Assembly: GCA_024234675.1 (NCBI GenBank)
Contig: JACKNU010000001.1
Coordinates: 124,001-188,000 of the forward strand
Origin: Pseudomonadales bacterium
Lineage (GTDB): Bacteria > Pseudomonadota > Gammaproteobacteria > Pseudomonadales > Halieaceae
Direction: 5' to 3'
DNA length: 64,000 nucleotides
In this document: positions 6,635 to 15,433 of the stretch, piece by piece
Layout of the letters: every line of letters starts with the position of its first letter
Numbering within the stretch: position 1 is the stretch's first letter
Notes under the pieces: model-generated
The model's database searches: none
What the model was told of the DNA's origin: nothing
Seen by the model: the letters and a program-made list of their open reading frames with translations, nothing else
Translations under genes and position numbers: made by a program

Positions 6635-6812
6635 TGGTTATCCCCCGTAGATTGGTCAGTCAAAGATAGGTCAATTGGGGGAGTTAGCCAAAAGAATTCG
6701 CTAGCTCCCAAACAGATGCCGTGGCGCCGCGGCGATTCTGCTCAAAATGAACTAACGCAATCCGCCCGGGCGGGCGGCTGAGGGTATAAATACTTATATA
6801 TCAATAGGATAG

Positions 6813-6889
6813 TGGTACCCCGGAGACGATTCGAACGTCCGACCTAGCCCTTAGGAGGGGCTTGCTCTATCCAGCTGAGCTACCGGGGC
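6813..6889 (-). tRNA. tRNA-Arg (anticodon CCT)
   Basis: The minus strand folds into a full cloverleaf of 77 nt including an encoded CCA. The acceptor arms are GCCCCGG and CCGGGGT. The D-arm is GCTC-AGCTGGATA-GAGC. The anticodon stem-loop is CCCCTCCTAAGGG, with anticodon CCT. The T-arm contains GTTCGAATC. The tRNA 3' end points toward the accessory cassette region, the usual geometry for an island integrated at a tRNA gene, but no matching attR copy is visible in the window. Confidence 0.95.
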
Positions 6890-7019
6890 GGAGAGGGCGG
6901 GAGTATAGCAAGCCTGGGCATCGTCCCGGAACCCCGGCGACCAGACAATCCATCTTAGTCTCCCGCGAGCCGACTCTCACCCTGTGCTTGACCTGGGTCA
7001 ATTTTGCATGCTTGTCGGC

Positions 7020-7047
7020 CTTGAAAATTGTCCTCCAGACCCTATAT
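7020..7047 (+). promoter_or_regulatory. Sigma32 (RpoH) heat-shock promoter
   Basis: CTTGAAA (7020-7026) and CCCTATAT (7040-7047) are separated by 13 bp, close to the RpoH consensus CTTGAAA-N13/14-CCCCATNT. It lies 45 bp upstream of the hsp20 start. Confidence 0.8.
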
Positions 7048-7091
7048 ATCGTGGCAGGTAAGACAAACCAACCAGCACGAGGAGGTGTCGG

Positions 7092-7514
7092 ATGTCTTTA
7101 GTTCCACGTAGCAATCTGTTCGATATTGACCGTTTCTTCAGCGATACCTGGCCGCAGGTTGCCGCCAGTCAGGCCAGCGCCTTTTTCGCGCCCAGGGTAG
7201 ATATCAAGGAGGCGAATAATCACTACGAGATTACCGCCGAGCTGCCCGGAGTCGCCAAGGAGGATATCCATGTCCACGTCAAGGACGGTGTCCTGACCCT
7301 GGAGGCCGAGACCAACCAGGAGGACAAGGAAGAGCAAGAAGGCAAGGTGATCCGCCAGGAGCGGCGCTATGGCAAGTACATGCGCAGCTTCAACCTGGGC
7401 CAGGACATCAAGGAGGCCGATATCAAGGCCACCTTCAAGGATGGCGTCCTGAAGCTGGAAGCGCCCAAGGAAAAGCCGGTCGAGCCCGAGCGTCGTCGTA
7501 TCGAGGTCAGCTGA
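7092..7514 (+). CDS. Hsp20/alpha-crystallin small heat-shock protein
   Basis: This 140-residue small heat-shock protein is an ATP-independent holdase that keeps unfolding proteins soluble. The alpha-crystallin domain spans about residues 38-130, with HYEITAELPGVAKEDIHVHV, LTLEAE and the conserved FKDGVLKLEAPK strand. The dimerisation loop carries many Lys/Glu residues. The oligomerisation motif is the C-terminal RRIEVS. A strong GAGGAGGTG ribosome site precedes ATG 7092. Transcription is most likely from the RpoH promoter just upstream, and a GC-rich hairpin follows the gene. Confidence 0.95.
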   Translation: MSLVPRSNLFDIDRFFSDTWPQVAASQASAFFAPRVDIKEANNHYEITAELPGVAKEDIHVHVKDGVLTLEAETNQEDKEEQEGKVIRQERRYGKYMRSFNLGQDIKEADIKATFKDGVLKLEAPKEKPVEPERRRIEVS

Positions 7515-7562
7515 GCCACCTGCGGCAGCCCCGTGTTGCCGCTGTCTGGCCATGTGAATCTT

Positions 7563-7587
7563 CCCCGGGGGCTGTGCCCCCCGGGGC
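7563..7587 (+). terminator. GC-rich hairpin, possible terminator of hsp20
   Basis: CCCCGGGGGC-TGT-GCCCCCCGGGG can form a stem of about 10 bp, 49 bp after the hsp20 stop. The tract after it (CTCTCCCTTTG) is only weakly T-rich, so termination is likely but not certain. Confidence 0.55.
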
Positions 7588-7745
7588 TCTCCCTTTGTAC
7601 CCCGTCCCGGAGGGCATACCGCGCTCTGTGGGTTTGATATTTCCCGCTACCCCTTGCTTTCCGCCACCGCACCTATCAATCTAGCGCCTGCGTTGTCCGG
7701 GTTGGCCCGCAGGTCCGACCGGCGCGCCTGGTGCTGTGATAAGAG

Positions 7746-9689
7746 GTGTTTCCCGTGAGGTTTCGGGCCTGGTTGTTGCCATGTTGTTTGCTGTTACTCC
7801 TTGGCGCGGGGGGGGCGCGGGCGACTGCCGCCGACTCGGACCTGTCCCGCTATCGCCAGCAATACGGCGAGGCGGTCGAGGCGATAGACCGGGGCAACTG
7901 GACCGAGTACGAGCAACTGCGGCCGGGCCTGGAAGACTACCCGCTGGCTATCTATCTCGATTACTCCCAACTGGTCCGCCAGCCCGCCAGGGTGCGCCCG
8001 GCGGAAGCCCGCCGTTTCCTCGACCGCAGCGCCGATTCGCCGCTGGCCAACCGCTTCCTCGTGACCTACCTCAGGCAGGCGGGCAAGGACGGGCGCTGGG
8101 ATGACTTTTTGCAGGTCATGCCGGACGAACCCAACAGCATCGACCTCAAGTGCTACTATTTCCGGGCCAGGCTCGCCCACGGCGACAGCGATGTGGCCTG
8201 GGCCGGCGCGCAGGCGCTGTGGGATCACGGCGAGTCCCGTCCCACGGCCTGCGATCCCCTCTTTGCCGCCTGGCGCAAGGCGGGCGGGCTCAAGGACGAG
8301 GTGGTGTGGTCGCGGCAGTTGAAAGCCTTTGCGGCGCGCCAGGCCAGCCTGATGCAGTATGCCGCCCGGCAGGGCAGCCCGGAGCTGTCCAGCTGGTCCG
8401 ACAAGCTGGCCGCGGCTTACCGCCAGCCGGAGCAGCTGCGGCAACTGCAGCTGCCCCCGGGCAGTCCCTACTCGGCGGATATTGCCAGCCACGGCCTGGT
8501 GCTGCTGGCCCGGTACAATCCGGTAAGGGCGCTGCAGTACTGGCAGCAGTACAGCGACGAACTGGAGTTCATTCCCGAGCAGGTGCAACAGGTGGAGTAC
8601 GCCATCGCCCTGCACAGCCTGTTCGCCCAGAGCGATGACAACCGGGTCTGGCTGGAGCAGGCCCTGGCGCGGCTGGAGGATGACAAGCTGGCGGAGATTC
8701 GCCTGCGCTGGGCCCTGGCGGAGCAGGATTGGCCCGCGCTCGCCCGGTTCCTGCCCCTGCTGTCCGAGGAGCGCCGCAACGCGGATGTGTGGCGTTACTG
8801 GCAGGGCGTATCGCTGGAGCGCTCGGGCGACACCGAGGCATCGTCGGCGGTGCTGCAGGCGCTGGCGGCGGAGCGCAGTTATTATGGCTTCCTGGCGGCC
8901 GACAAGCTGGGGTTGCCCTATGCCTTCAACCACCAGACCCCGTTGCTGGACCCGGACGTGGCCGCCGCGCTGCAGCAATTGCCGGGCGTACAGCGCGTGG
9001 GCGAGCTCAATTTCCACGAACAGTACAATCTCGCCCACGCGGAGTGGTACCAGCTGTTGCAGGGCAGTGACGACCCGGGGCGTAGCCAGCAGCTGGCGCA
9101 GGTGGCATCCCGGCAGGGTTGGCACCGTATGGCGATCGACGCGGTCACCCGCGCTCGCGCCTGGGACGCGCTGGACCTGCGCTTCCCCACGCCTTATCGG
9201 GACGTCTTCGAACGCTATGCCTCGGTACAACAGGTGCCCTCTACCGAGCTGATGGCCATCGCCCGCCGCGAAAGCGCATTCTTCCCCCAGGCCCGTTCCC
9301 CCGTGGGGGCCCGTGGCCTGATGCAGATCATGCCCGCCACCGGCCAACAGGTGGCCTCCTCCCTGGGGCAGCGCCACAGCAATAGCGACCTGTACCAGGT
9401 CGATCACAACGTGCTGCTGGGCAGCGCCTATTACCGGCAGTTGCTGGATCGCTTCGGCGGCAATCGTATCTTCGCGCTCACGGCCTACAATGCGGGCCCT
9501 CACCGCGTGGATCGCTGGCGCCACGACGCGGCGGATGCCGTGCCGGTGGATATCTGGGTGGAAACCATTCCCTACAAGGAGACCCGCGAGTATGTCCAGG
9601 CGGTACTGGCCTACAATGTGGTATTCAAGTACCTGATGGGTGATACTCCCAGCCTGCTGACCCGCGAGGAGCGCAGCGCCCGTTACTGA
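7746..9689 (+). CDS. slt: Soluble lytic murein transglycosylase
   Basis: This 647-residue periplasmic enzyme cleaves the MurNAc-GlcNAc bond of peptidoglycan to give 1,6-anhydro-muropeptides. A signal peptide (LLPCCLLLLLGAGGARA) is followed by the long alpha-superhelical U/L-type region to about residue 470. The C-terminal SLT lysozyme-like domain has the catalytic Glu in MAIARRESAFF, then GARGLMQIMPATG and the ALTAYNAGPHRV motif. Length matches Slt70 (about 640). GTG 7746 is the first start; GTG 7755 (after FP) is also possible. The gene is followed after 42 bp by arsS on the same strand. Confidence 0.93.
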   Translation: MFPVRFRAWLLPCCLLLLLGAGGARATAADSDLSRYRQQYGEAVEAIDRGNWTEYEQLRPGLEDYPLAIYLDYSQLVRQPARVRPAEARRFLDRSADSPLANRFLVTYLRQAGKDGRWDDFLQVMPDEPNSIDLKCYYFRARLAHGDSDVAWAGAQALWDHGESRPTACDPLFAAWRKAGGLKDEVVWSRQLKAFAARQASLMQYAARQGSPELSSWSDKLAAAYRQPEQLRQLQLPPGSPYSADIASHGLVLLARYNPVRALQYWQQYSDELEFIPEQVQQVEYAIALHSLFAQSDDNRVWLEQALARLEDDKLAEIRLRWALAEQDWPALARFLPLLSEERRNADVWRYWQGVSLERSGDTEASSAVLQALAAERSYYGFLAADKLGLPYAFNHQTPLLDPDVAAALQQLPGVQRVGELNFHEQYNLAHAEWYQLLQGSDDPGRSQQLAQVASRQGWHRMAIDAVTRARAWDALDLRFPTPYRDVFERYASVQQVPSTELMAIARRESAFFPQARSPVGARGLMQIMPATGQQVASSLGQRHSNSDLYQVDHNVLLGSAYYRQLLDRFGGNRIFALTAYNAGPHRVDRWRHDAADAVPVDIWVETIPYKETREYVQAVLAYNVVFKYLMGDTPSLLTREERSARY

Positions 9690-9731
9690 TGCCGGCTGGA
9701 TTCCGGCGCCCCGACAGGACACACCCTTGGC

Positions 9732-10709
9732 ATGCAGGACACCCGCCCCCTACTGCTGGAAAGTGATTTCCCCCACCTGGAGCGCGCCGGCGTGCAGACG
9801 CTGCAGGTCAACCTGGGCTATGTCTGCAATCTCAGCTGTGTCCACTGCCACGTCAATGCCGGCCCCAACCGTACCGAATCCATGGGTCGGGAAACGGTCG
9901 AGCAGGTGCTGGCGCTGGTCGCCCGGGAGCGCGTGGAACTGCTGGACCTGACCGGCGGCGCCCCCGAGTTGAACCCGCACTTTCGCTACCTGGTGGAAAC
10001 GGCCCGCGGCATGGGCGTGAGGGTCATGGATCGCTGTAACCTGACCGTGCTGTTCGAGCCCGGCCAGGAGGAGCTGGCGAATTTTCTCGCCCGACAGCAG
10101 GTGGAGATCACGGCCTCGCTGCCCTGTTACCTCGAAGGCAACGTGGAACAGCAGCGCGGCAAGGGCGTCTATGCCGACAGCATAAGGGCGATCAGCCTGT
10201 TGAACGACCTGGGTTACGGCCGCGATCCGAAGCTGCGCCTGAACCTGGTGTACAACCCCATTGGCGCGGTACTGCCGCCCCCCCAGGCCGCGCTGCAGCA
10301 GGATTACCGGCGCGAGTTGCAGCGGCGCTTCGACCTGCATTTCAATGAGCTGTTCACCATTACCAATATGCCCATCAGCCGCTTCGGCGCCGTATTGCTG
10401 GCCCGCGGCGAATACCACGCCTACATGCAGCTGTTGCGGGATAACTTCAGCGCCGCCAACCTGCCCGGCCTGATGTGTCGCAACACCCTCAGCATCGACT
10501 GGCAGGGCTACGTCTACGACTGCGACTTCAACCAGATGCTGGATTTACCCATGCTCGATTCGAGCCTGTTGTCCACGGATCGCCGCCGCCATATCGCCGA
10601 CTTGCCGCCGATAGGGGACCTGGTGGGCAACAGCATCCGCACCGGGGAACATTGTTACGGCTGCGCCGCGGGGCAGGGCAGCAGTTGTGGTGGTGCACTG
10701 GAGCCCTGA
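9732..10709 (+). CDS. arsS: Arsenosugar biosynthesis radical SAM protein ArsS
   Basis: This 325-residue radical SAM enzyme of the ArsS family (TIGR04167) has the cluster-binding CNLSCVHC motif at residues ~33-40, the DLTGGAPELNP glycine-rich SAM region, and a C-terminal cysteine set (CRNTLSIDW, CDFNQM, CYGCAAGQGSSC) typical of the SPASM-like extension. ArsS proteins are linked to forming the ribosyl-arsenic bond of arsenosugars from methylated arsenic. Two glycosyltransferase-like genes follow with 1- and 11-bp overlaps, the usual companions. No arsM is present in this window. Confidence 0.9.
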   Translation: MQDTRPLLLESDFPHLERAGVQTLQVNLGYVCNLSCVHCHVNAGPNRTESMGRETVEQVLALVARERVELLDLTGGAPELNPHFRYLVETARGMGVRVMDRCNLTVLFEPGQEELANFLARQQVEITASLPCYLEGNVEQQRGKGVYADSIRAISLLNDLGYGRDPKLRLNLVYNPIGAVLPPPQAALQQDYRRELQRRFDLHFNELFTITNMPISRFGAVLLARGEYHAYMQLLRDNFSAANLPGLMCRNTLSIDWQGYVYDCDFNQMLDLPMLDSSLLSTDRRRHIADLPPIGDLVGNSIRTGEHCYGCAAGQGSSCGGALEP

Positions 10710-11386
10710 TGCCCGCCAGCATCGCCTTCGTGATACCGGTGTTGAATGAGCAGGAGCGTATCGCGGTCCTGCTGCGCTACCTCAGGCGGCATTTTCCCGG
10801 CAGCGAACTGATCGTGGTGGACGGTGGCAGCGGCGACCAGACGGTGGTGCGGGCCATGCCCCTGTGCGACCAGCTGTTGCTGGGGGAGGCCGGGCGCGCG
10901 GCGCAGATGAATCTCGGCGCCAGTGGTGCCCGTGCCGATTACCTGTGCTTCCTGCACGCCGATACCCTGCCCACCGTGTCCCCGGGGCGGTTCGGGGAGT
11001 ATCTCGCCCAGGGACCCGACTGGGGCTTCTGTCGGGTCAGTCTCAGCGGCCGGCGCCGCATCTTCCGGCTGATCGCCTGGTTCATGAACCAGCGCTCGGC
11101 CCTCACCAGGGTGGCCACCGGTGACCAGATGCTGTTTGTGCGGCGCGGGCTGTTTGAACGCACCGGCGGCTTCGACCGCATTCCCCTGATGGAGGACGTG
11201 GCCTACAGCAAGCGCCTGCGCCGGCTCGGCGAGCCGGTGGTGGTGCGCGAGCCGGTGCAGACCTCCAGTCGTCGCTGGGAAGAGCGCGGCGTGGTGGCGA
11301 CCGTATTGCTGATGTGGGGTCTGCGGCTGGCCTATTTCGCGGGGGTATCGCCGCAGCGCCTGGGGCGCCTCTACCATGCCCGCTAG
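10709..11386 (+). CDS. TIGR04283-family glycosyltransferase (arsenosugar-type cluster)
   Basis: This 225-residue family 2 (GT-A) glycosyltransferase starts with IAFVIPVLNEQERIAVLL, followed by LIVVDGGSGD and the metal-binding FLHADT motif. MEDVAYSKRLRRLG near the C-terminus is the usual acceptor-side motif. The ATG overlaps the arsS stop (TGATG), so translation is coupled; an open frame continues upstream inside arsS but is out of place there. TIGR04283 proteins commonly sit beside ArsS and TIGR04282 proteins. The sugar donor is unknown. Confidence 0.88.
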   Translation: MPASIAFVIPVLNEQERIAVLLRYLRRHFPGSELIVVDGGSGDQTVVRAMPLCDQLLLGEAGRAAQMNLGASGARADYLCFLHADTLPTVSPGRFGEYLAQGPDWGFCRVSLSGRRRIFRLIAWFMNQRSALTRVATGDQMLFVRRGLFERTGGFDRIPLMEDVAYSKRLRRLGEPVVVREPVQTSSRRWEERGVVATVLLMWGLRLAYFAGVSPQRLGRLYHAR

Positions 11387-12026
11387 CGGGCGCGGGTCCG
11401 CCCTGCTGATCCAGTTTGCCAGGGAACCGGTCGAGGGGGCGGTAAAAACCCGGCTTATCGGGGCGCTGAGCCCCCGCCAGGCCTGCCGGTTGCACAGTGA
11501 GCTGGTGCAGTGGACCTGCAACACCCTGCTGGCGGCGCAACTGGGCGATGTCGAACTGGCGGTGGCCGGCTCAACCGGGCACCCGCTCTTTGCCGCTTGC
11601 CGGGAGCGGGGGGTGCGGGGGCTTACCCGGCAGCGCGGCGGGGACCTGGGGGAGCGTATGTACAACGCCATGCTCGACGGGCTGACGCGCTATGAGCGGG
11701 TGCTGCTGGTGGGCAGTGATTGCCCGGCGATTGATTCCGCCTACCTGCAACGGGCGTTGGAGGCGCTGGATCGCGTCCCGGTGGTACTGGGACCGGCAGT
11801 GGATGGCGGTTACGTGCTTATCGGGGGGCGCCAGGTAGATCCCCGGCTGTTCAGTGGTATTCCCTGGGGCGGGGACAAGGTCTATGCCCGGACACTGCGA
11901 CGCCTGCGGGCGCTCGGTCTGCGCTGGGCGGCACTGCCGGCCCTGGCCGATATCGATAGACCGGCTGACCTGGTGCACTGGCGGGGCCCCCTGGGAGCAG
12001 GCCCCGAGCCGGCTGTCAGGCGCTAG
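11376..12026 (+). CDS. TIGR04282-family nucleotidyl/glycosyltransferase-like protein
   Basis: This 216-residue member of the TIGR04282 (DUF2064, CofC/MobA-like) family shows LIQFAREPVEGAVKTRL, a nucleotide-binding signature. RGGDLGERMYNAM, LLVGSDCPAI and GPAVDGGYVLIG are the other family motifs. The start overlaps the preceding glycosyltransferase by 11 bp, so the three genes form one operon. It probably supplies or transfers an activated sugar in arsenosugar-type synthesis; this is inferred from context. Confidence 0.87.
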   Translation: MPASGRGSALLIQFAREPVEGAVKTRLIGALSPRQACRLHSELVQWTCNTLLAAQLGDVELAVAGSTGHPLFAACRERGVRGLTRQRGGDLGERMYNAMLDGLTRYERVLLVGSDCPAIDSAYLQRALEALDRVPVVLGPAVDGGYVLIGGRQVDPRLFSGIPWGGDKVYARTLRRLRALGLRWAALPALADIDRPADLVHWRGPLGAGPEPAVRR

Positions 12027-12408
12027 CGGCCTGCTCCTGCCGGGCCTGCTCCTCGAGTTGGCGCCCGGAGCGCTGGTGCAGCAGCCAGGCTATGGCGGTG
12101 CAATAGCTCAGGTTGGTCTGCAGTTCGCTGTCCGGGTCGCTCAGGAAAGCGCGTTGGCTCGCCAGGCCGCGCACCCGGCTCGCGATATCCGGGTTGAAAG
12201 CCAGGTAGCGATCCCACAGGTCACGGTGCTGGGCCGCCGTGATGTGGAACAATCCCAGGCCTTCGTTGCGCGGGGAAAACAAACCCAGGTCCGGACCGTC
12301 GATGGCGGCGTTGAGCAGGAACGCCTCGGTGGCGGGGGACCAACTCCCAAGGTACTTCAAGGTGGGCCTGATGACATGGTCTCTCAGGTGTTCTGCGGTA
12401 ACGTACAT
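12016..12408 (-). CDS. Conserved hypothetical protein
   Basis: The product has 130 residues, no signal peptide and no membrane segment. A helix-rich central part reads EAFLLNAAIDGPDLGLF and GLGLFHITAAQHRDLWDRYL, then LASQRAFLSDPDSELQTNLSYCTAIAWLL. The pattern faintly recalls small lysozyme-like phage proteins (a Glu near the start, then GLFHI), but the catalytic arrangement is not convincing. The C-terminus is Gln/Glu/Ala-rich. It converges on the arsenosugar-type operon with an 11-bp overlap. Function unknown. Confidence 0.7.
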   Translation of the reverse strand: MYVTAEHLRDHVIRPTLKYLGSWSPATEAFLLNAAIDGPDLGLFSPRNEGLGLFHITAAQHRDLWDRYLAFNPDIASRVRGLASQRAFLSDPDSELQTNLSYCTAIAWLLHQRSGRQLEEQARQEQAASA

Positions 12409-12813
12409 GTGCCACTACCTCGCAGGGATATAAAATCCGTCAGATACTGCTGTTTCACTGTTATGGTTCTTCCGTGGCCCGGTTATCGTGAGCCGCATCC
12501 GGAGATACCCTCCAGTTACGGTCTTTTCCGGACCTACGTCACACTTTTTACCACACAAAAAAAATAATGCCAATAAAAATAACGGTTTGCGGTCTCTATC
12601 TGATAATTATTTTGCAAAACGAGTGTAACTGGGATTGTTTCAGCGTGTCATCTCGCTGCTCCGGGATCGAGCGAGCAGCAATCGCGTAAATAAAATTTAC
12701 GATCTGGCAGTTAAAATACGCTTAAATGTCGCTTACTGTGTCGAAAAGCGGAAAGGTCGACATCTGCTGGCGGGGTGAGGCAATGGTGGGGGCAATTTTT
12801 GCCAGCGCTGTGC
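12409..12813. other. AT-richer intergenic region with a small palindrome
   Basis: No gene is visible in these 405 bp between two minus-strand genes. The stretch is clearly more AT-rich than its surroundings around 12540-12720. It contains one perfect inverted repeat, CGTAAAT-AAA-ATTTACG (12685-12701). It probably holds the promoter of the minus-strand gene ending at 12016, but I could not place convincing -35/-10 boxes. Confidence 0.5.
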
Positions 12814-13257
12814 TCAGGCGGACATGTCCATGTCTTCCAGGTCGAAGGTTGAGGCGCGATTGGCCTCCTTGTCGGAGGCGCGGCGCCCGCGGGCGGCGCG
12901 GCGTTCGCTGTTTCCCGCCAGCACGTAGAGGTCCGAGCGCAGGCTGTAGACCATTCGACGGTTGTCGTGCTGGCGCCGGTCATCGTGGTGCTCATAGCGA
13001 CAGTCGCAGTGGGGGGCGTCGCAGCTGGGCAGAGGGAGTTGCGGTATGTTGGCCGCCAGGAAGCGCCGGCTGCCCACCGCGTTGACCACGCTACAGGCAC
13101 AGCCGTTATGGTGTATGGAGACCGCGTGGAAAGGATGGTGAATAACCCGCCCCCGCTGGGCTTTGCCGTGTTTGCGGACCCTTTTTTGGGGGGGGTGCCG
13201 CAGCCACCAGAAAGTGACCGCCATGGCGGTAAAGACGAAAATCGAGAAAACAAGCAC
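12814..13257 (-). CDS. Single-pass membrane protein, conserved hypothetical
   Basis: From GTG 13257 the product has 147 residues, with an N-terminal membrane segment (VLVFSIFVFTAMAVTFWWL) and a basic cytoplasmic stretch. A Cys/His-rich part follows: HHPFHAVSIHHNGCAC, PSCDAPHCDCRYEHHDDRR. The C-terminus is acidic (FDLEDMDMSA). The Cys/His pattern suggests metal binding, but I do not recognise a named family. The start was chosen for the purine-rich AGGGGGG upstream and because the segment before it is low-complexity Arg/Ala. Confidence 0.6.
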   Translation of the reverse strand: MLVFSIFVFTAMAVTFWWLRHPPQKRVRKHGKAQRGRVIHHPFHAVSIHHNGCACSVVNAVGSRRFLAANIPQLPLPSCDAPHCDCRYEHHDDRRQHDNRRMVYSLRSDLYVLAGNSERRAARGRRASDKEANRASTFDLEDMDMSA

Positions 13258-13413
13258 GGCGCCCCCCTGTACAGAACGAAAAGGCCTTGTTGTCAGTAAA
13301 GCATAGAACTCCAGGCTTGCAAGTGAGGGGTATCGGGGGCAGGCGCGCTGCCGGCGGGCCCCGTGCCGGGTTGCTGGCCGCGCCGCAACCCGCATGTCCC
13401 GGCCCGGAACGAC

Positions 13414-13773
13414 CTAGCCGCCGGCAATTTTTACGGTGAAGCCACGCCGTTCCAGTTCCGCCTTGAGTTTTTCCCGCTGCTCGCCCTGGATCTCGATATG
13501 ATCGTCCTTTAGGGCGCCGCCCACGCCGCATTTCTGCTTCAGGGCGCGGGTCAGCTCGCGCATGTCCCGCTCGGGCAGCGCGATACCTGTAATCAGGGTT
13601 ACTGCCTTGCCGCCGCGGCCCTTGGTCTCGCGGTGCAGGCGAACAATCCCGTCGCCACTGGCGGGGCGCCGGGGTTTGCCGCAGCCGCAGTCCAACACCG
13701 GCCGGTGGCATTGCGGACAGAGGCGCCCGGCCTCGGTGGAGTAGACCAGGTGGGTTGGTTTGCGTTTCGTCAT
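13414..13773 (-). CDS. yciH: SUI1/YciH-family translation factor
   Basis: This 119-residue SUI1-domain protein is the bacterial counterpart of eIF1 that can influence initiation fidelity. A short zinc-ribbon-like segment, LCPQCHRPVLDCGCG (residues ~18-32), precedes the SUI1 fold: LHRETKGRGGKAVTLITGI, LKQKCGVGGALKDDHIEIQG and the final strand GFTVKIAGG. ATG 13773 (MTKRKPTHLVYS) matches the family start; the open frame continues further upstream without homology. The slyX-like gene diverges on the other strand. Confidence 0.9.
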   Translation of the reverse strand: MTKRKPTHLVYSTEAGRLCPQCHRPVLDCGCGKPRRPASGDGIVRLHRETKGRGGKAVTLITGIALPERDMRELTRALKQKCGVGGALKDDHIEIQGEQREKLKAELERRGFTVKIAGG

Positions 13774-13852
13774 TGCCGGCCGTGCCTTTGTATTTGGTCG
13801 GCAGTATATTAGTGTGTTTCCATCGTGGGTAAAGGGAAGGGGGCCGCTTTTT

Positions 13853-14077
13853 TTGACGGATGCACAAGAGATCATGCAGTTGCTGATGGAGGTGCAGACC
13901 CAGCTGGCCTATCAGGAAGATACCCTGCGGGCCCTGAACGAGGCGCTGGCCGATCAGCAGCGGGAAATCCTGCTGCTGCGCCGGCAGCTGCAGCTGCTCA
14001 AGCAGCGCCAGGATGAGCAGGGCGACGGGGGGCAGGCCAGCGCCCCTCCAGGGCAGGAAAAACCGCCGCATTACTAG
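13853..14077 (+). CDS. slyX: SlyX-family coiled-coil protein
   Basis: This 74-residue SlyX-like protein is a near-continuous coiled coil. Heptads run through IMQLLMEVQTQLAYQEDTL, then LNEALADQQREILLLRRQLQLL, ending in a Gly/Pro-rich tail. TTG 13853 was chosen because it follows a purine-rich AAGGGAAGGGGG ribosome site and matches family length (about 70). ATG 13874 is an alternative. The function of SlyX is unknown. Confidence 0.75.
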   Translation: MTDAQEIMQLLMEVQTQLAYQEDTLRALNEALADQQREILLLRRQLQLLKQRQDEQGDGGQASAPPGQEKPPHY

Positions 14078-14182
14078 CAGCATCCGGAAAAGCGCGAACC
14101 GGCGCTGGTCCCCCGGCCGCCGGCACGGTTAGAATCGGGGCCCTGATAATAACCATCCCGCAGACTATTCCCGGAGGATCTC

Positions 14183-15418
14183 ATGTCAGCAAGCGCCCGC
14201 AAGGACAGCCCCGAACAGGCCGAGTTCCGCCAGTACTGCCGCGACTGGCTGGCGGCCAACCGGCCCCCGGACCCCACTGTGAGACTGCCGCTGTCCGCCC
14301 TGGAGATCATGACGGACGCGCAGTTGTCCTACCTGCAAGCCTGGCAGAAAGCGGCTTACGACGCCGGCCTGGTGGGCTGCGACTACCCCGTCGAGGTTGG
14401 CGGGGGCGGCCGCAAGGACTGCCAACGGGTCGCCAACGAGGAAATGCTCGCCGCTCGCACACCCTATTTTCCCAATGTCATCGGCCTGGGGATGGCCGCC
14501 CCCACGGTGTTCTACCACGCCACCGATGCGCTCAAGCAGCGGCTCCTGCCGCGGCTGTTTTCGGGGGAGGATATCTGGTGCCAGGGCTTCAGCGAGCCCG
14601 GCGCGGGGTCCGACCTCGCCAGTGTGCAGACCTTCGCCGAGCGCAAGGGCGACAGGTGGGTCATCAACGGCCACAAGGTCTGGACCTCGCTGGCGCACTT
14701 CGCGGAGTGGATGATCCTGCTGCTGCGCACCGACAAATCCCACAAATACGACGGCCTGTCCTATTTTGTGGTGCCCATTCGCTCCGCCCTGGGCAAGGGT
14801 GTGACCGTGCGCCCGCTGATCAAGATAACCGGCGAGACCGGCTTCAACGAGGTGATTTTCGACAACCTGGAAGTGGACGACGGCTACCGCCTGGACGAAC
14901 TGGGCAAGGGCTGGCAGGTGGCCATGACCACGCTGTTGCACGAGCGCGGGGCAGGGGAGTTGCAGACGCCGCGCGCCGGCGGCCTGAAAAGCGAGGGCAG
15001 CCACACCACCAGCGCGGCCAACCTGATCGAGTTGGCGCGCAACAGCAAGCGGGACGGCCGGCCCGCCGCCGCCGACCCGCTGTTGCGGGACCGGATGATG
15101 CAGCAATTGATCCGCGAACACGGCCTGGCCCAGAACCAGCGGCGCGCCCGGGTGCAGGCGCTGCTGGATCACCCCATGCGCCTGTTGTTGCAGAACAAGT
15201 TGCTGGCCAGTGAAATCAGCCAGGATACGGCCGCCCTGGCACTGGAGGTGGCGGGCGCCAGCGCCTCGCTCTACCTGGGCGATGACAACGCGCCGGCCCG
15301 CGGCCAGTGGCCGCTGGCCTACATGAATTCCTACGGCATGACCATCGCCGCGGGCACCAGTGAAATTCAGCGCAATATCCTGGGCGAGCGCGTGCTCGGC
15401 CTGGCGAAGTCCAAGTAG
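14183..15418 (+). CDS. Acyl-CoA dehydrogenase family protein (subunit 1 of a pair)
   Basis: This 411-residue FAD flavoprotein would introduce an alpha-beta double bond into an acyl-CoA. The N-terminal helical domain is followed by the CQGFSEPGAGSDLASVQT beta-domain signature near residue 135 and KVWTSLAHFAEW. The C-terminal helical domain contains NSYGMTIAAGTSEIQRNILGERVLGL. It forms a tandem with a second, divergent acyl-CoA dehydrogenase 15 bp downstream, a pattern known from heteromeric enzymes acting on steroid or branched side-chain CoA thioesters. The substrate is inferred only. GGAGG precedes the ATG. Confidence 0.92.
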   Translation: MSASARKDSPEQAEFRQYCRDWLAANRPPDPTVRLPLSALEIMTDAQLSYLQAWQKAAYDAGLVGCDYPVEVGGGGRKDCQRVANEEMLAARTPYFPNVIGLGMAAPTVFYHATDALKQRLLPRLFSGEDIWCQGFSEPGAGSDLASVQTFAERKGDRWVINGHKVWTSLAHFAEWMILLLRTDKSHKYDGLSYFVVPIRSALGKGVTVRPLIKITGETGFNEVIFDNLEVDDGYRLDELGKGWQVAMTTLLHERGAGELQTPRAGGLKSEGSHTTSAANLIELARNSKRDGRPAAADPLLRDRMMQQLIREHGLAQNQRRARVQALLDHPMRLLLQNKLLASEISQDTAALALEVAGASASLYLGDDNAPARGQWPLAYMNSYGMTIAAGTSEIQRNILGERVLGLAKSK

Positions 15419-15433
15419 GGGAGCACAGCAGCT

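Noticed and set aside
7794..9722. A 642-codon open frame on the minus strand opposite the lytic transglycosylase gene
   Set aside because: It mirrors a real high-GC gene; its translation is low-complexity His/Gln/Arg/Gly with no family motifs. Many such long antisense frames occur (for example 14186-16681, 16489-18366 and 45436-47388) and were left out for the same reason.
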